From positions 186,001-250,000 of the forward strand of contig NZ_JACBZN010000001.1 of the NCBI RefSeq assembly GCF_013408555.1: a DNA stretch of 64,000 nt. The letters run 5' to 3'. The notes under the pieces are model-generated. The model saw only the letters and a program-made list of their open reading frames with translations, did not search any database and was not told where the DNA came from. Made by a program: the position numbers and the translations under genes. Below are positions 33,475 through 41,312 of the stretch, piece by piece; positions within the stretch are counted from its first letter, which is position 1, and every line of letters starts with the position of its first letter. Origin of the DNA: Aeromicrobium tamlense (lineage in GTDB: Bacteria; Actinomycetota; Actinomycetes; Propionibacteriales; Nocardioidaceae).

Positions 33475-34636
33475 TGTCCGCGCCGCGGTCGCCGAGCTGG
33501 TCGGCCGCTTCGACCTCGCCACGGTCGACCCCGTCGAGTTCCTCGGCGCCCGGTTCGACGCCGGCCTGGCCTGGGTGCACTTCCCGGTCGGGCGCGGCGG
33601 CCTGGACCGTCCGCGCGAGGAGCAGCAGGTCGTCGAGCAGCTGCTGGCCGAGGCGGGCGCCCCGGCGCCCGACCTCGGGCTCAACAGCATCGGCCTGGGC
33701 ATGGCGGCGCCGACGCTCATCGCGTTCGGCACCCCCGAGCAGCAGGAGCGCTACCTGCGCCCGCTGTTCACGTGCGAGGAGGTCTGGTGCCAGCTCTTCA
33801 GCGAGCCCGGCGCCGGCTCCGACCTCGCGGGCGTGACCACCAAGGCCGTCCTCGACGGTGACACCTGGACCGTCAACGGCCAGAAGGTCTGGACCTCGGG
33901 CGCGCAGAACGCGCAGCGCGCGATCCTCGTCGCCCGCACCGACCCGACGGTCGTCAAGCACGCGGGCCTGTCGTACTTCGTGGTCGACATGAGCGACCCG
34001 GGCGTCGACGTGCGCCCGCTGCGCCAGATCACCGGCGAGGCCGAGTTCAACGAGGTCTTCCTGACCGACGTCCGCGTGCCCGACACCGACCGCGTCGGCG
34101 AGGTGGGCCAGGGCTGGCGCGTCGCGACGACCACGCTCAACAACGAGCGCGTCGCGATCGGCAGCGGTGCCGACCGCGAGGCCGGCCAGATCGGCATCGT
34201 CACCGAGCGGTGGCGCAGCGATCCGTCGGTGCGCTCGGCCGCCGAGCACGACCGCCTCATGTCGTGGTGGGTCGAGACCGAGGTGACCCGCCTCGCGGGC
34301 GAGCGCCTGCGTCAGCAGCTGGCCGTCGGCCAGCCCGGTCCGGAGAGCTCCGCCATGAAGCTGGCCTTCGCCAAGCAGGCGCAGCAGATCTCGGGCTTCG
34401 CGCTCGAGCTCGATCCCGACGCCGGCCTGCAGTACGACGACTGGACGATGGTGCGCACCGCGTCGGCGAGCTTCCTGGGCCGCGGTCCGGGCTTCCGCTA
34501 CCTGCGCGCCAAGGGCAACTCGATCGAGGGCGGCACGTCCGAGATCATGCGCAACGTCGTGTCCGAGCGCGTCCTGGGCCTGCCCGCCGACCACCGCCCC
34601 GACAAGGGCGTCCCCTTCAACGAGGTGCCCCGATGA
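33467..34636 (+). CDS. Acyl-CoA dehydrogenase subunit (FadE-like, larger partner)
   Basis: A 389-residue ACAD with FAD- and substrate-binding segments [38 protein letters not shown] and a C-terminal [21 protein letters not shown]. The N-terminal helical domain is present. The order of one full-length ACAD and one divergent short ACAD with a 4-bp overlap is typical of heterotetrameric actinobacterial enzymes such as ChsE1-ChsE2. The canonical catalytic Glu is hard to place here; in such pairs only one subunit supplies it. Confidence 0.85.
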   Translation: MTDVRAAVAELVGRFDLATVDPVEFLGARFDAGLAWVHFPVGRGGLDRPREEQQVVEQLLAEAGAPAPDLGLNSIGLGMAAPTLIAFGTPEQQERYLRPLFTCEEVWCQLFSEPGAGSDLAGVTTKAVLDGDTWTVNGQKVWTSGAQNAQRAILVARTDPTVVKHAGLSYFVVDMSDPGVDVRPLRQITGEAEFNEVFLTDVRVPDTDRVGEVGQGWRVATTTLNNERVAIGSGADREAGQIGIVTERWRSDPSVRSAAEHDRLMSWWVETEVTRLAGERLRQQLAVGQPGPESSAMKLAFAKQAQQISGFALELDPDAGLQYDDWTMVRTASASFLGRGPGFRYLRAKGNSIEGGTSEIMRNVVSERVLGLPADHRPDKGVPFNEVPR

Positions 34637-35697
34637 CTGACTTGCTGTACTCCGATGTCGAGGAGTCGCTGCGGTCGAGCGTGCGTGGCGCGCTGGGTCG
34701 CACGACGGACTCCGATCGCGTGGCGGCGCTCTACGATGCGCCCGACACCGATGTGTCCGGCGTGTGGTCTGCCCTCGCGGGCGATCTCGGCCTGGCCGGC
34801 CTGCTGGTCCCCGAGGAGTGGGGTGGCGTCGGCGCGGGTGCGCGCGAGGCCGCCGTGGTCCTGGAGGAGCTGGGGCGCACCGTCGCTCCGGTCCCGTTCC
34901 TCGAGAGCGCCGTCGTGGCCACCACCGCGCTGGTCGCCCTCGGAGCCGAGGACGTCCTGCCGCAGCTGGCCGCCGGCGAGCGCCGCGCGGTGCTGGTGCT
35001 GCCGTGGTCGGCGCGGTCCGGATCCTGGTCGGCGCCCGAGCGTGGTGCGGTCGCCCCTGTGGCGGGGGCGTGGGGCGCCGACCTGTTCCTGGTCCCGACG
35101 CTCGTCGACGGCACCGTGCGGCTCGCGCTGCACGAGTCGGCCGAGGTCGAGCCGCTCACGACGCTCGACATGAGCCGCCCGCTCGCGTCGGTCACGCCGA
35201 CGGGGGAGGGTCGCGTGCTCGCCGAGGGCGACGCAGCCGTGGCGGCGATCGACGCCGCGCTGGCTGCCGGCGCGGCCCTGCTCGCCTCCGAGCAGGTGGG
35301 CCTGGCGCAGTGGTGCCTGGAGACGACCGTCGAGTACGCCAAGACGCGCGTCCAGTTCGCCCGGCCGATCGGCTCGTTCCAGGCGATCAAGCACCGGCTC
35401 GCCGACCTCTACCTCGAGGTCGCCCAGGCGCAGGCCGCGGCACGCTACGCCGCGGACACGCTCGCGACGGACGACGCCGACGCCCCCGTGGCACAGGCCG
35501 TGGCCCAGTCGTACTGCTCCGACGTCGCGGTGCACGCGGCCGAGGAGGCGCTGCAGCTGCACGGCGGCATCGGCATGACGTGGGAGCATGCGATTCACCT
35601 GTACCTGAAGCGCGCCAAGTCCGACCAGCTAGCGCTCGGCACGCCCGCGGCGCACCGGAGCGACCTGGCCGCACTCGTCGACCTTCCGCAGCACTGA
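34633..35697 (+). CDS. Acyl-CoA dehydrogenase subunit (FadE-like, smaller partner)
   Basis: A 354-residue divergent ACAD. The N-terminal domain has LVPEEWGGVGAGAREAAVVLEELGRTVAPVPFLES; the C-terminal domain has EYAKTRVQFARPIGSFQAIKHRLADLY and LHGGIGMTWEHAIHLYLKRAK, where the Glu of TWEH sits at the catalytic position of ChsE-type subunits. The middle beta domain is degenerate, which suggests it needs the preceding gene product as partner. The start overlaps that gene's stop (ATGA). Confidence 0.83.
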   Translation: MTDLLYSDVEESLRSSVRGALGRTTDSDRVAALYDAPDTDVSGVWSALAGDLGLAGLLVPEEWGGVGAGAREAAVVLEELGRTVAPVPFLESAVVATTALVALGAEDVLPQLAAGERRAVLVLPWSARSGSWSAPERGAVAPVAGAWGADLFLVPTLVDGTVRLALHESAEVEPLTTLDMSRPLASVTPTGEGRVLAEGDAAVAAIDAALAAGAALLASEQVGLAQWCLETTVEYAKTRVQFARPIGSFQAIKHRLADLYLEVAQAQAAARYAADTLATDDADAPVAQAVAQSYCSDVAVHAAEEALQLHGGIGMTWEHAIHLYLKRAKSDQLALGTPAAHRSDLAALVDLPQH

Positions 35698-35729
35698 CCC
35701 GACCGTCCAACCATTCGGAGGTTTCATCC

Positions 35730-36500
35730 ATGGACACCACCTCGCTGTTCAGCCTCGAGGGCCGCACGGCCCTCGTCACCGGCGGCTCGCGCGGCATCGG
35801 CCGCATGATCGCCGAGGGCTTCCTCAAGCAGGGCGCCCGCGTCTACATCTCGGCCCGCAAGGCCGAGGCGTGCGACGCCACCGCGAAGGAGCTCTCGGAG
35901 TTCGGCACGTGCGTGTCGCTGCCGGCCGACGTCTCGACGCTCGACGGCATCAACGACCTCGTCGCCCGTTACCGCGAGCACGAGTCGAGCCTGGACATCC
36001 TGGTCAACAACGCCGGTGCCGCCTGGGGCGCCCCGTTCGACGAGTTCCCCGAGTCGGGCTGGGACAAGGTCATGGACCTCAACGTGAAGTCCCTGTTCTT
36101 CCTGACGCAGGCGCTGAAGTCCGACCTCGTCGCGGCCACGGGCGACCACCTCGCGAAGGTCATCAACATCGCCTCGATCGACGGCATCAGCCTGAACCCG
36201 CAGGAGACGTACTCCTACCACGCGAGCAAGGCCGGGGTCATCCAGCTGACGCGTCGCATGGCGATCCGCCTGATCCAGGACGACATCGCCGTCAGCGGCA
36301 TCGCGCCGGGCGCGTTCGCCTCGAACATGAACAAGGACGCCCGCGATCACGGCGACGAGATCAAGGGCTCGATCCCCTCGGGCCGCATCGGCACGCCGGA
36401 GGACATGGCCGCCGCCGCGATCTACCTGGCCGCCCGTTCGGGCGACTACGTGGTGGGCTCGACCATCACCGTCGACGGGGGCGTGACGCACGCTCGCTGA
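35730..36500 (+). CDS. Short-chain dehydrogenase/reductase
   Basis: A 256-residue SDR with TGGSRGIG near residue 17, an Arg after the second strand (YISARK) suggesting NADP(H), NNAG at about 93, and the catalytic Ser/Tyr/Lys in IASIDGISLNP...YSYHASKAG. The end SGDYVVGSTITVDGGVTHAR is typical of FabG-like enzymes. It starts after CGGAGG, 32 bp from the ACAD pair, and closes the operon begun at 32257. A terminator follows. Confidence 0.87.
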   Translation: MDTTSLFSLEGRTALVTGGSRGIGRMIAEGFLKQGARVYISARKAEACDATAKELSEFGTCVSLPADVSTLDGINDLVARYREHESSLDILVNNAGAAWGAPFDEFPESGWDKVMDLNVKSLFFLTQALKSDLVAATGDHLAKVINIASIDGISLNPQETYSYHASKAGVIQLTRRMAIRLIQDDIAVSGIAPGAFASNMNKDARDHGDEIKGSIPSGRIGTPEDMAAAAIYLAARSGDYVVGSTITVDGGVTHAR

Positions 36501-36518
36501 GTCGAGATGGGTACAGGG

Positions 36519-36549
36519 AGGGGCCGCGCGGAGCATCCGCGCGGCCCCT
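36519..36549 (+). terminator. Terminator after ACAD-SDR operon
   Basis: A perfect 13-bp stem, AGGGGCCGCGCGG with its complement, closes on AGCAT and is followed by TCC. It begins 18 bp after the SDR stop. Confidence 0.8.
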
Positions 36550-36577
36550 TCCATGTCCTCGTGTCCAGTATGTAGTT

Positions 36578-36622
36578 AAACCTGAATTCAACATTGACTT
36601 TGCTCGTCCAGCCCATCAGGAT
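36578..36622 (+). promoter_or_regulatory. GAATTC-family operator, site 9, with promoter
   Basis: ACCTGAATTCAACATTG occupies about 36580-36596. Its end overlaps a strong -35 box, TTGACT (36594-36599), which is 17 bp from CAGGAT (36617-36622). Repressor bound here would mask the -35 box of receptor C. Confidence 0.65.
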
Positions 36623-36633
36623 GACGGGAACGT

Positions 36634-36649
36634 TGTGAGGACGATCACA
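36634..36649. promoter_or_regulatory. CRP-like palindrome (perfect)
   Basis: TGTGAGGACGATCACA fits TGTGA-N6-TCACA at all ten fixed positions. It lies between the -10 box and the receptor C start codon. Confidence 0.5.
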
Positions 36650-36673
36650 CGCTCATCGGAGGGAAGGCTGTTC

Positions 36674-38230
36674 ATGTCGAGACGAATCCAGGCATCGGCA
36701 CTCGTGGCCGTCGCGGCGCTCACGCTCGCGGCGTGCGGCGGTGAGTCCGGAGGCTCCGAGGGCAAGGCGGGGGAGGTTCCCGACAGCATCGTGATGGACC
36801 TGCGCAACGACGTGGACACCTTCGACCCCGCGATCTCCGCCTCCGACCAGGGCGCGATGCAGATGTTCGAGGCCGTCTACGACACCCCCGTGCGCCAGGA
36901 CCACCAGACCGGCGGCGTCGCCCCGGCGATGGCCGAGAAGTGGGAGGTCACCCCCACGAAGGTCGTCTTCCACCTGCGTCCCGACCTGAAGTGCAGCGAC
37001 GGCTCCGACCTGCTGCCGTCGGACGTCGCGAAGAACATGGAGCGCCTGGCCGACCCCGAGTCGGGCTCGCCGTTCCGCGGCCGCCTGTTCGGCTCGGGCG
37101 GCGCCAAGTCGATCGTCGGCGACGACGAGGCCGACACCCTGATCATCGAGGTCAACGAGCCACACACCGACATGCTCGAGTCGATGACCAACGCGTTCAT
37201 CGTGTGCCCGAAGGGCCTGGAGGACGTCGAGGGCCTCGCGACCGCGCCGCAGGGCTCGGGCCCGTACAAGATCACGACGCTCAAGCGCGGCGAGGAGTAC
37301 GTGCTGGAGGCGTGGGACTCGCCCGGCCTGGCCGACGACGAGGAGATCCCGGAGAAGATCACGATGCGCGTGGTCACCGCGGACTCGACCCGCGCCAACC
37401 TCTTCGAGACCGGCGCCACCGACATCGCGGCCGTCCTGGGCCGTGACTCCGAGCGCCTCGAGCGGGAGCACAAGCCCATTCAGGGCAAGGCGTTCGGCGC
37501 CGACTCGGTGTCGTTCAACGAGCGCGAGGGCCGCCCGTTCGCGGACGAGCGCCTGCGCAAGGTCGTGGCGCACGCGCTGGACCCGGCCGGGTACGCCAAG
37601 GCGGCCTCGTTCGGCGTCGCCGAGCCCGCGCGCACGGTGATCACCGACAACATGAACTGCTACACGCCCGAGAACGAGAAGTTCGTGCCCGAGCTGAGCA
37701 TGGACAAGGCGAAGGCCGAGCTGGAGGCTGCGGGGTACGGCCCCGGCGGCAAGAAGCTGAAGATCGAGCTGCTGGGCTACGACGTGCAGAACTCGGGCCC
37801 GGACTACATCGCCGACACCCTGCGCCAGCTGGGCATCGAGGTCGAGGTCACGAACGGCACCCTCGCGCAGGGCGCGGGCATCATCTACGGCGACGGCTCG
37901 GGCTGGGACATCTTCGTCTACCCGTATCAGACCGCGATCCGCACGCCGTACCCGATGGCGACGAAGATGAGCTCGGTGTTCGGCGAGGGCGGCGCCATGA
38001 ACTGGGGCCGCGTGAAGAACGAGACCTTCGACGACCTGATCAAGAACAGCGTGTCGAGCCTCGAGGGCGACGAGCGCTGCCAGCGCTGGGGCGAGGCCGA
38101 GGCCGCGCTGCTCGAGCGGGCCGACTTCGTGCCGCTCATGACCCCGGTGGCGAACTACTTCACGAACGGGCTGACCTTCCAGGCCGGCTACCGCGTCGTG
38201 AACCTCCGCAGCATCCGCAACGCGGGCTGA
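36674..38230 (+). CDS. ABC importer substrate-binding lipoprotein (family 5), receptor C
   Basis: A 518-residue receptor. The signal peptide (SRRIQASALVAVAALTLAAC) ends in a lipobox with Cys at about residue 21. It shares MDLRNDVDTFDPAISASDQG, LKCSDGSDLLPSDVAKNMERL, CPKGLEDVEGLATAPQGSGPY and DERCQRWGEAEAALLER with receptors A and B. The start at 36674 follows GGAGGGAAGG. It is transcribed alone, between its own motif-bearing promoter and a terminator, and has no permease or ATPase next to it. Confidence 0.9.
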   Translation: MSRRIQASALVAVAALTLAACGGESGGSEGKAGEVPDSIVMDLRNDVDTFDPAISASDQGAMQMFEAVYDTPVRQDHQTGGVAPAMAEKWEVTPTKVVFHLRPDLKCSDGSDLLPSDVAKNMERLADPESGSPFRGRLFGSGGAKSIVGDDEADTLIIEVNEPHTDMLESMTNAFIVCPKGLEDVEGLATAPQGSGPYKITTLKRGEEYVLEAWDSPGLADDEEIPEKITMRVVTADSTRANLFETGATDIAAVLGRDSERLEREHKPIQGKAFGADSVSFNEREGRPFADERLRKVVAHALDPAGYAKAASFGVAEPARTVITDNMNCYTPENEKFVPELSMDKAKAELEAAGYGPGGKKLKIELLGYDVQNSGPDYIADTLRQLGIEVEVTNGTLAQGAGIIYGDGSGWDIFVYPYQTAIRTPYPMATKMSSVFGEGGAMNWGRVKNETFDDLIKNSVSSLEGDERCQRWGEAEAALLERADFVPLMTPVANYFTNGLTFQAGYRVVNLRSIRNAG

Positions 38231-38241
38231 CGCCCTCGACC

Positions 38242-38279
38242 CAGCAGCCCCGCCGGATTCCTCCCCGGCGGGGCTGCTG
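38242..38279. terminator. Terminator between receptor C and ligB
   Basis: A perfect 15-bp stem, CAGCAGCCCCGCCGG with its complement, encloses ATTCCTCC between the convergent stops, so it may serve both strands. Confidence 0.85.
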
Positions 38280-38290
38280 TCGTCAGTGGG

Positions 38291-39808
38291 TCAGCCGGTG
38301 ACGAGCGAGCGGACGGTCTCGATCGTGTCGGCTTCGGCCGGCGTCTTGTCGTCGCGGTAGCGAACGACGCGGGCGAAGCGCAGCGCCAGTCCGCCGGGGT
38401 AGCGGGTGGACCGCTGCAATCCGTCGAAGGCGATCTCGACCACCTGCTCGGGACGGACGTGCACGACGTGACCCTCGCGATGCGTCTCCAGTGAGAGGAA
38501 CCGCTCGGTCTGCCACGCGAGCATCTCGTCGGTCATCCCTTTGAACGTCTTGCCGAGCATCACGAACCCAGTGGGGGAGGACTCGTCCCGCGCACCCAGA
38601 TGGATGTTGGACAGCCAGCCCTGCCGCCGACCGGAGCCCCACTCGACAGCAAGGACAACGAGGTCGAGCGTGTGGACCGGCTTGACCTTGACCCATGCCG
38701 CGCCACGCCGCCCGGCGGCGTAGGGAGCCGAGAGGTCCTTGAGGACGACACCCTCGTGACCCGCAGCCACGGTCTCGGCGGCGAAGGCGTCGGCGGCCGC
38801 GGCGTCGGACGTGAGGAGTCGGCGGACGCGGTGAGGCTCGGGCACGAGCGCGTCGAGCGCGGCCAGCCGTTCATGTCCGGGAGCGTCGAGAAGGTCGCGC
38901 CCGTCGACGTGGAGGACGTCGAAGAAGTGGGGCGTGATGGCGACGCCCTCGGCCTGGGCGGTGCGGCTGGCGGTGTCCTGGAAGGCCATCGGTCGGCCGT
39001 CGTCGGTCAGCGCGAGCGCCTCGCCGTCGAGCACGAACCGTGAGGCGGGCAGCGACCGGGCGACCGCGACCACCTCGGGAAGCCGCGAGGTGATGTCGTC
39101 GAGGCTGCGGGTGACCACGAGGACGTCGTCGCCGTCGCGGTGGACCTGGATGCGGATGCCGTCGAGCTTTGCGTCGACCGCGACCTCGGTGGTGCCATCG
39201 GGGGAGAGGCCGGCCATGGCGGCGGCCACGTCGGGCGCGCTGGACGCGAGCATCGGCATGACCGGACGGCCGACCTCGAGCCCGATCGCGGCCAGCGCGT
39301 CCTCGCCCTCGAAGGCGGCGCGTGCCGCGTCGACGGTGCTGCCGGCGAGCATCGCGGCCCGGCGGACGGCCGTGACCGGCACGTCGGCGACCTGGGCGAC
39401 GGCCTCCTGCGTGACGGCGTCGAGCGCGCCCTGGCGCAGGTTGCCGGTGACGATCGCGCGCAGCCACGCCTGCTCGGCGGCAGTGGCGCGCCCGAACAGG
39501 TCGGCGACGGCCCCGCGTCGCGCGCCCTGCGAGCCCGAGCCGGAGAGCAGGGCCATGGCCGCGAAGGCCTCGTCGACCTCGAGGACGCTCAAGGAGGGCT
39601 CGGCCGCGGGCGGCGCCGGCGCGCTTACGCCTCGCCAGCCCAAGCCGGTGCGACGCTGACGCAACGCGCCACCGAGGTAGGACACGACGACCTCGAGCTC
39701 GTCAGGCTCGACGCGGCCGAGCAGGCCAGCAAGCAGCGCGACCTTTGCCTTGCGGGAGCGGGTGGCGGCGACCTCCTCGGAGGTTGCGACGAGCTCGGCG
39801 AGCAGCAT
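38291..39808 (-). CDS. ligB: ATP-dependent DNA ligase (LigB type)
   Basis: A 505-residue ligase of the mycobacterial LigB class, close to the usual 507 residues. An N-terminal DNA-binding domain spans about 1-185. The adenylation motif I is AKLDGIR with nucleophile Lys214; further nucleotidyltransferase motifs are FVLDGEAL, FFDVLHVDG and HEGVVLKDL, then WVKVKP (motif V). The OB-fold end includes EQVVEIAFDGLQRSTRYPGGLALRFARVVRYRDDK. It seals nicks in DNA and is normally dispensable beside the NAD-dependent LigA. It is divergent from the 39862 gene and is not obviously part of the catabolic cluster. Confidence 0.93.
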   Translation of the reverse strand: MLLAELVATSEEVAATRSRKAKVALLAGLLGRVEPDELEVVVSYLGGALRQRRTGLGWRGVSAPAPPAAEPSLSVLEVDEAFAAMALLSGSGSQGARRGAVADLFGRATAAEQAWLRAIVTGNLRQGALDAVTQEAVAQVADVPVTAVRRAAMLAGSTVDAARAAFEGEDALAAIGLEVGRPVMPMLASSAPDVAAAMAGLSPDGTTEVAVDAKLDGIRIQVHRDGDDVLVVTRSLDDITSRLPEVVAVARSLPASRFVLDGEALALTDDGRPMAFQDTASRTAQAEGVAITPHFFDVLHVDGRDLLDAPGHERLAALDALVPEPHRVRRLLTSDAAAADAFAAETVAAGHEGVVLKDLSAPYAAGRRGAAWVKVKPVHTLDLVVLAVEWGSGRRQGWLSNIHLGARDESSPTGFVMLGKTFKGMTDEMLAWQTERFLSLETHREGHVVHVRPEQVVEIAFDGLQRSTRYPGGLALRFARVVRYRDDKTPAEADTIETVRSLVTG

Positions 39809-39861
39809 GAGCCCATCCTGCCGCTCGCCACCGACAGGCGCTCGTGTCCGGAACGGGCAGG

Positions 39862-40488
39862 ATGGAACCCGTGAAGGCCGGACGGATCAGGGAGCGCTTC
39901 GAGGGTCGGATCGCCGGCGTCGGCAGCACGAGCGGTGTCCGCGTGGTCGTGGGCCGCTGGGACGCCTCGCCGTGGGGCGCGTTCGCGGACGTGATGATCG
40001 AGGACGCCGCAGGTCATCGAGTCCTGCTCGCTCCTTCGGAACGGGTGCGGGACTTCGTCGCTGCGACCTACTCGTTCGACGAGGTCGTCATCGAGCCCGT
40101 GTCCGTCGTCGACACCCCCGACGGCTGGGAGGTCTCGACGCCGTCCCTGTCACTGCGGCTCGTCGTGGGCGGCCGCACGCAACTCGGGATGCTGCTCGGT
40201 CTGGTGCCCGCACGCCTCGCGACCGCACCTGCCTGGTGCGGAGCCATCGACCCGATCGCACGGCTGGTGATGAAGGGCGTCCGCACCCGCGGAACCGCCG
40301 GCAACGACCGCCGCGAGTGGTACGGCGCGACCTCGGTCGTCTCGGTCGACGCGATTGCCGGAACCTGGCGCGGTGAGGACCTCGGAGAGCTTCGACCTGT
40401 GGACCCGCCCTGCCGTTTCGGCTTCTCCAGCACCCCGGCCCGCCCCACGGTCACCGCAGTCGTGACCACGATCGAGCGTCTCGCTTAG
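39862..40488 (+). CDS. Conserved actinobacterial hypothetical protein
   Basis: A protein of 208 residues from the ATG at 39862; the frame is open back to a GTG at 39844, and a GTG at 39871 is another possible start. No known domain is recognised. It is mostly beta-rich with segments such as GVRVVVGRWDASPWGAFADVMIED, HRVLLAPSERVRDFVAATYSFDEV and a conserved GNDRREWYGA. No signal peptide or membrane segment is seen. Base composition and codon use match the core genome. It marks the last core-like gene before the accessory island. Confidence 0.7.
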   Translation: MEPVKAGRIRERFEGRIAGVGSTSGVRVVVGRWDASPWGAFADVMIEDAAGHRVLLAPSERVRDFVAATYSFDEVVIEPVSVVDTPDGWEVSTPSLSLRLVVGGRTQLGMLLGLVPARLATAPAWCGAIDPIARLVMKGVRTRGTAGNDRREWYGATSVVSVDAIAGTWRGEDLGELRPVDPPCRFGFSSTPARPTVTAVVTTIERLA

Positions 40489-40741
40489 CCCCATGGGAAC
40501 TCGGGGGTCTCGGTGCGTCGTTTGCTCCAAGCGTGTCCCTGGGCTGCCTCCGAAATCACGAGGAGGCGTCCGACAGCTCGACTCCGCCATCGCGGCATTT
40601 CGCCCACTAAGACGCACTATGCCATCTAGGCGCGCACACCGCTATCGCGTTCGACGACGACGAGGCGGAGGAGTTTCCTTTGAGAACCACAACTCATGCA
40701 GTTCGTGACCCGACCCGTCGAGATCCCTGGTGCTCTTTAGG

Positions 40742-41296
40742 TCAATGTGCGGCGCGGAGTTTCTTCCAGAAGTAGAAGGCGGGCGCTTCTGCGAATGGGA
40801 CGCTCCAGTTCTGACCACCGAGTGGAGGAAGGGGCTGCCCCTCCGTGAGCACCTTGAAGCCAGCTCGAGCGTAGAAATGGCGCAGGGCGGCAACGTCGAG
40901 ATCGGGGGTCGCGCAGCCGAACCACGTACGCACCCCACGGGAGACCAGAACCGATTCGAGAAACTCGATCATCTTCTGGCCCACGCCTTGCCCTCTGCGA
41001 TCGGGCTGCACGGCCACGAGGTCGAGTTCGCTGACCCGTTCAGCGGCTCTGCTGAGTCCCTGCGGTCGCATCTGTGGAGGCAGGAGCGCCACGCCTGCAG
41101 CTTTCTGAGGGACGCATGTGAGGGCGGAGGCAACGAGCGCCCCTGTGTCGTCGCGCACCTGCGCGATCGCAGGCCGGTACAGGTGGTCGACGTGAGGCAT
41201 CGGCACGGCGGTCGGAGCAATGTCGCTGAACGTGTCGAGAAACAATGCCAGGACCTCGCGGCGATGGGCTTCCGTCTCGGCAAGGGTCAATCTCAC
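40742..41296 (-). CDS. GNAT-family N-acetyltransferase
   Basis: A 184-residue acetyltransferase. The acetyl-CoA-binding motif A is visible as LVAVQPDRRGQGVGQKMIEFLE, and the fold ends with LRHFYARAGFKVL, a usual motif B. The acceptor is unknown. The start is a GTG at 41296, chosen because upstream codons lie outside the fold; the ribosome-binding site is weak. It is the first gene inside the lower-GC island. The 250 bp between the previous gene and this one hold no convincing gene. Confidence 0.75.
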   Translation of the reverse strand: MRLTLAETEAHRREVLALFLDTFSDIAPTAVPMPHVDHLYRPAIAQVRDDTGALVASALTCVPQKAAGVALLPPQMRPQGLSRAAERVSELDLVAVQPDRRGQGVGQKMIEFLESVLVSRGVRTWFGCATPDLDVAALRHFYARAGFKVLTEGQPLPPLGGQNWSVPFAEAPAFYFWKKLRAAH

Positions 41297-41312
41297 GGGG
41301 CCCGACGATAGG

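Noticed and set aside
11188..38230. An acyclic terpene (Atu/Liu) degradation pathway
   Set aside because: Ligases, ACADs and hydratases are present, but no isohexenyl-glutaconyl-type hydratase or geranyl-CoA carboxylase pair can be recognised inside the cluster, and the APH kinase is not part of that pathway.
40493..40708. A 71-codon open frame at the left edge of the island
   Set aside because: Arg-rich, no ribosome-binding site, no family resemblance; more likely non-coding.
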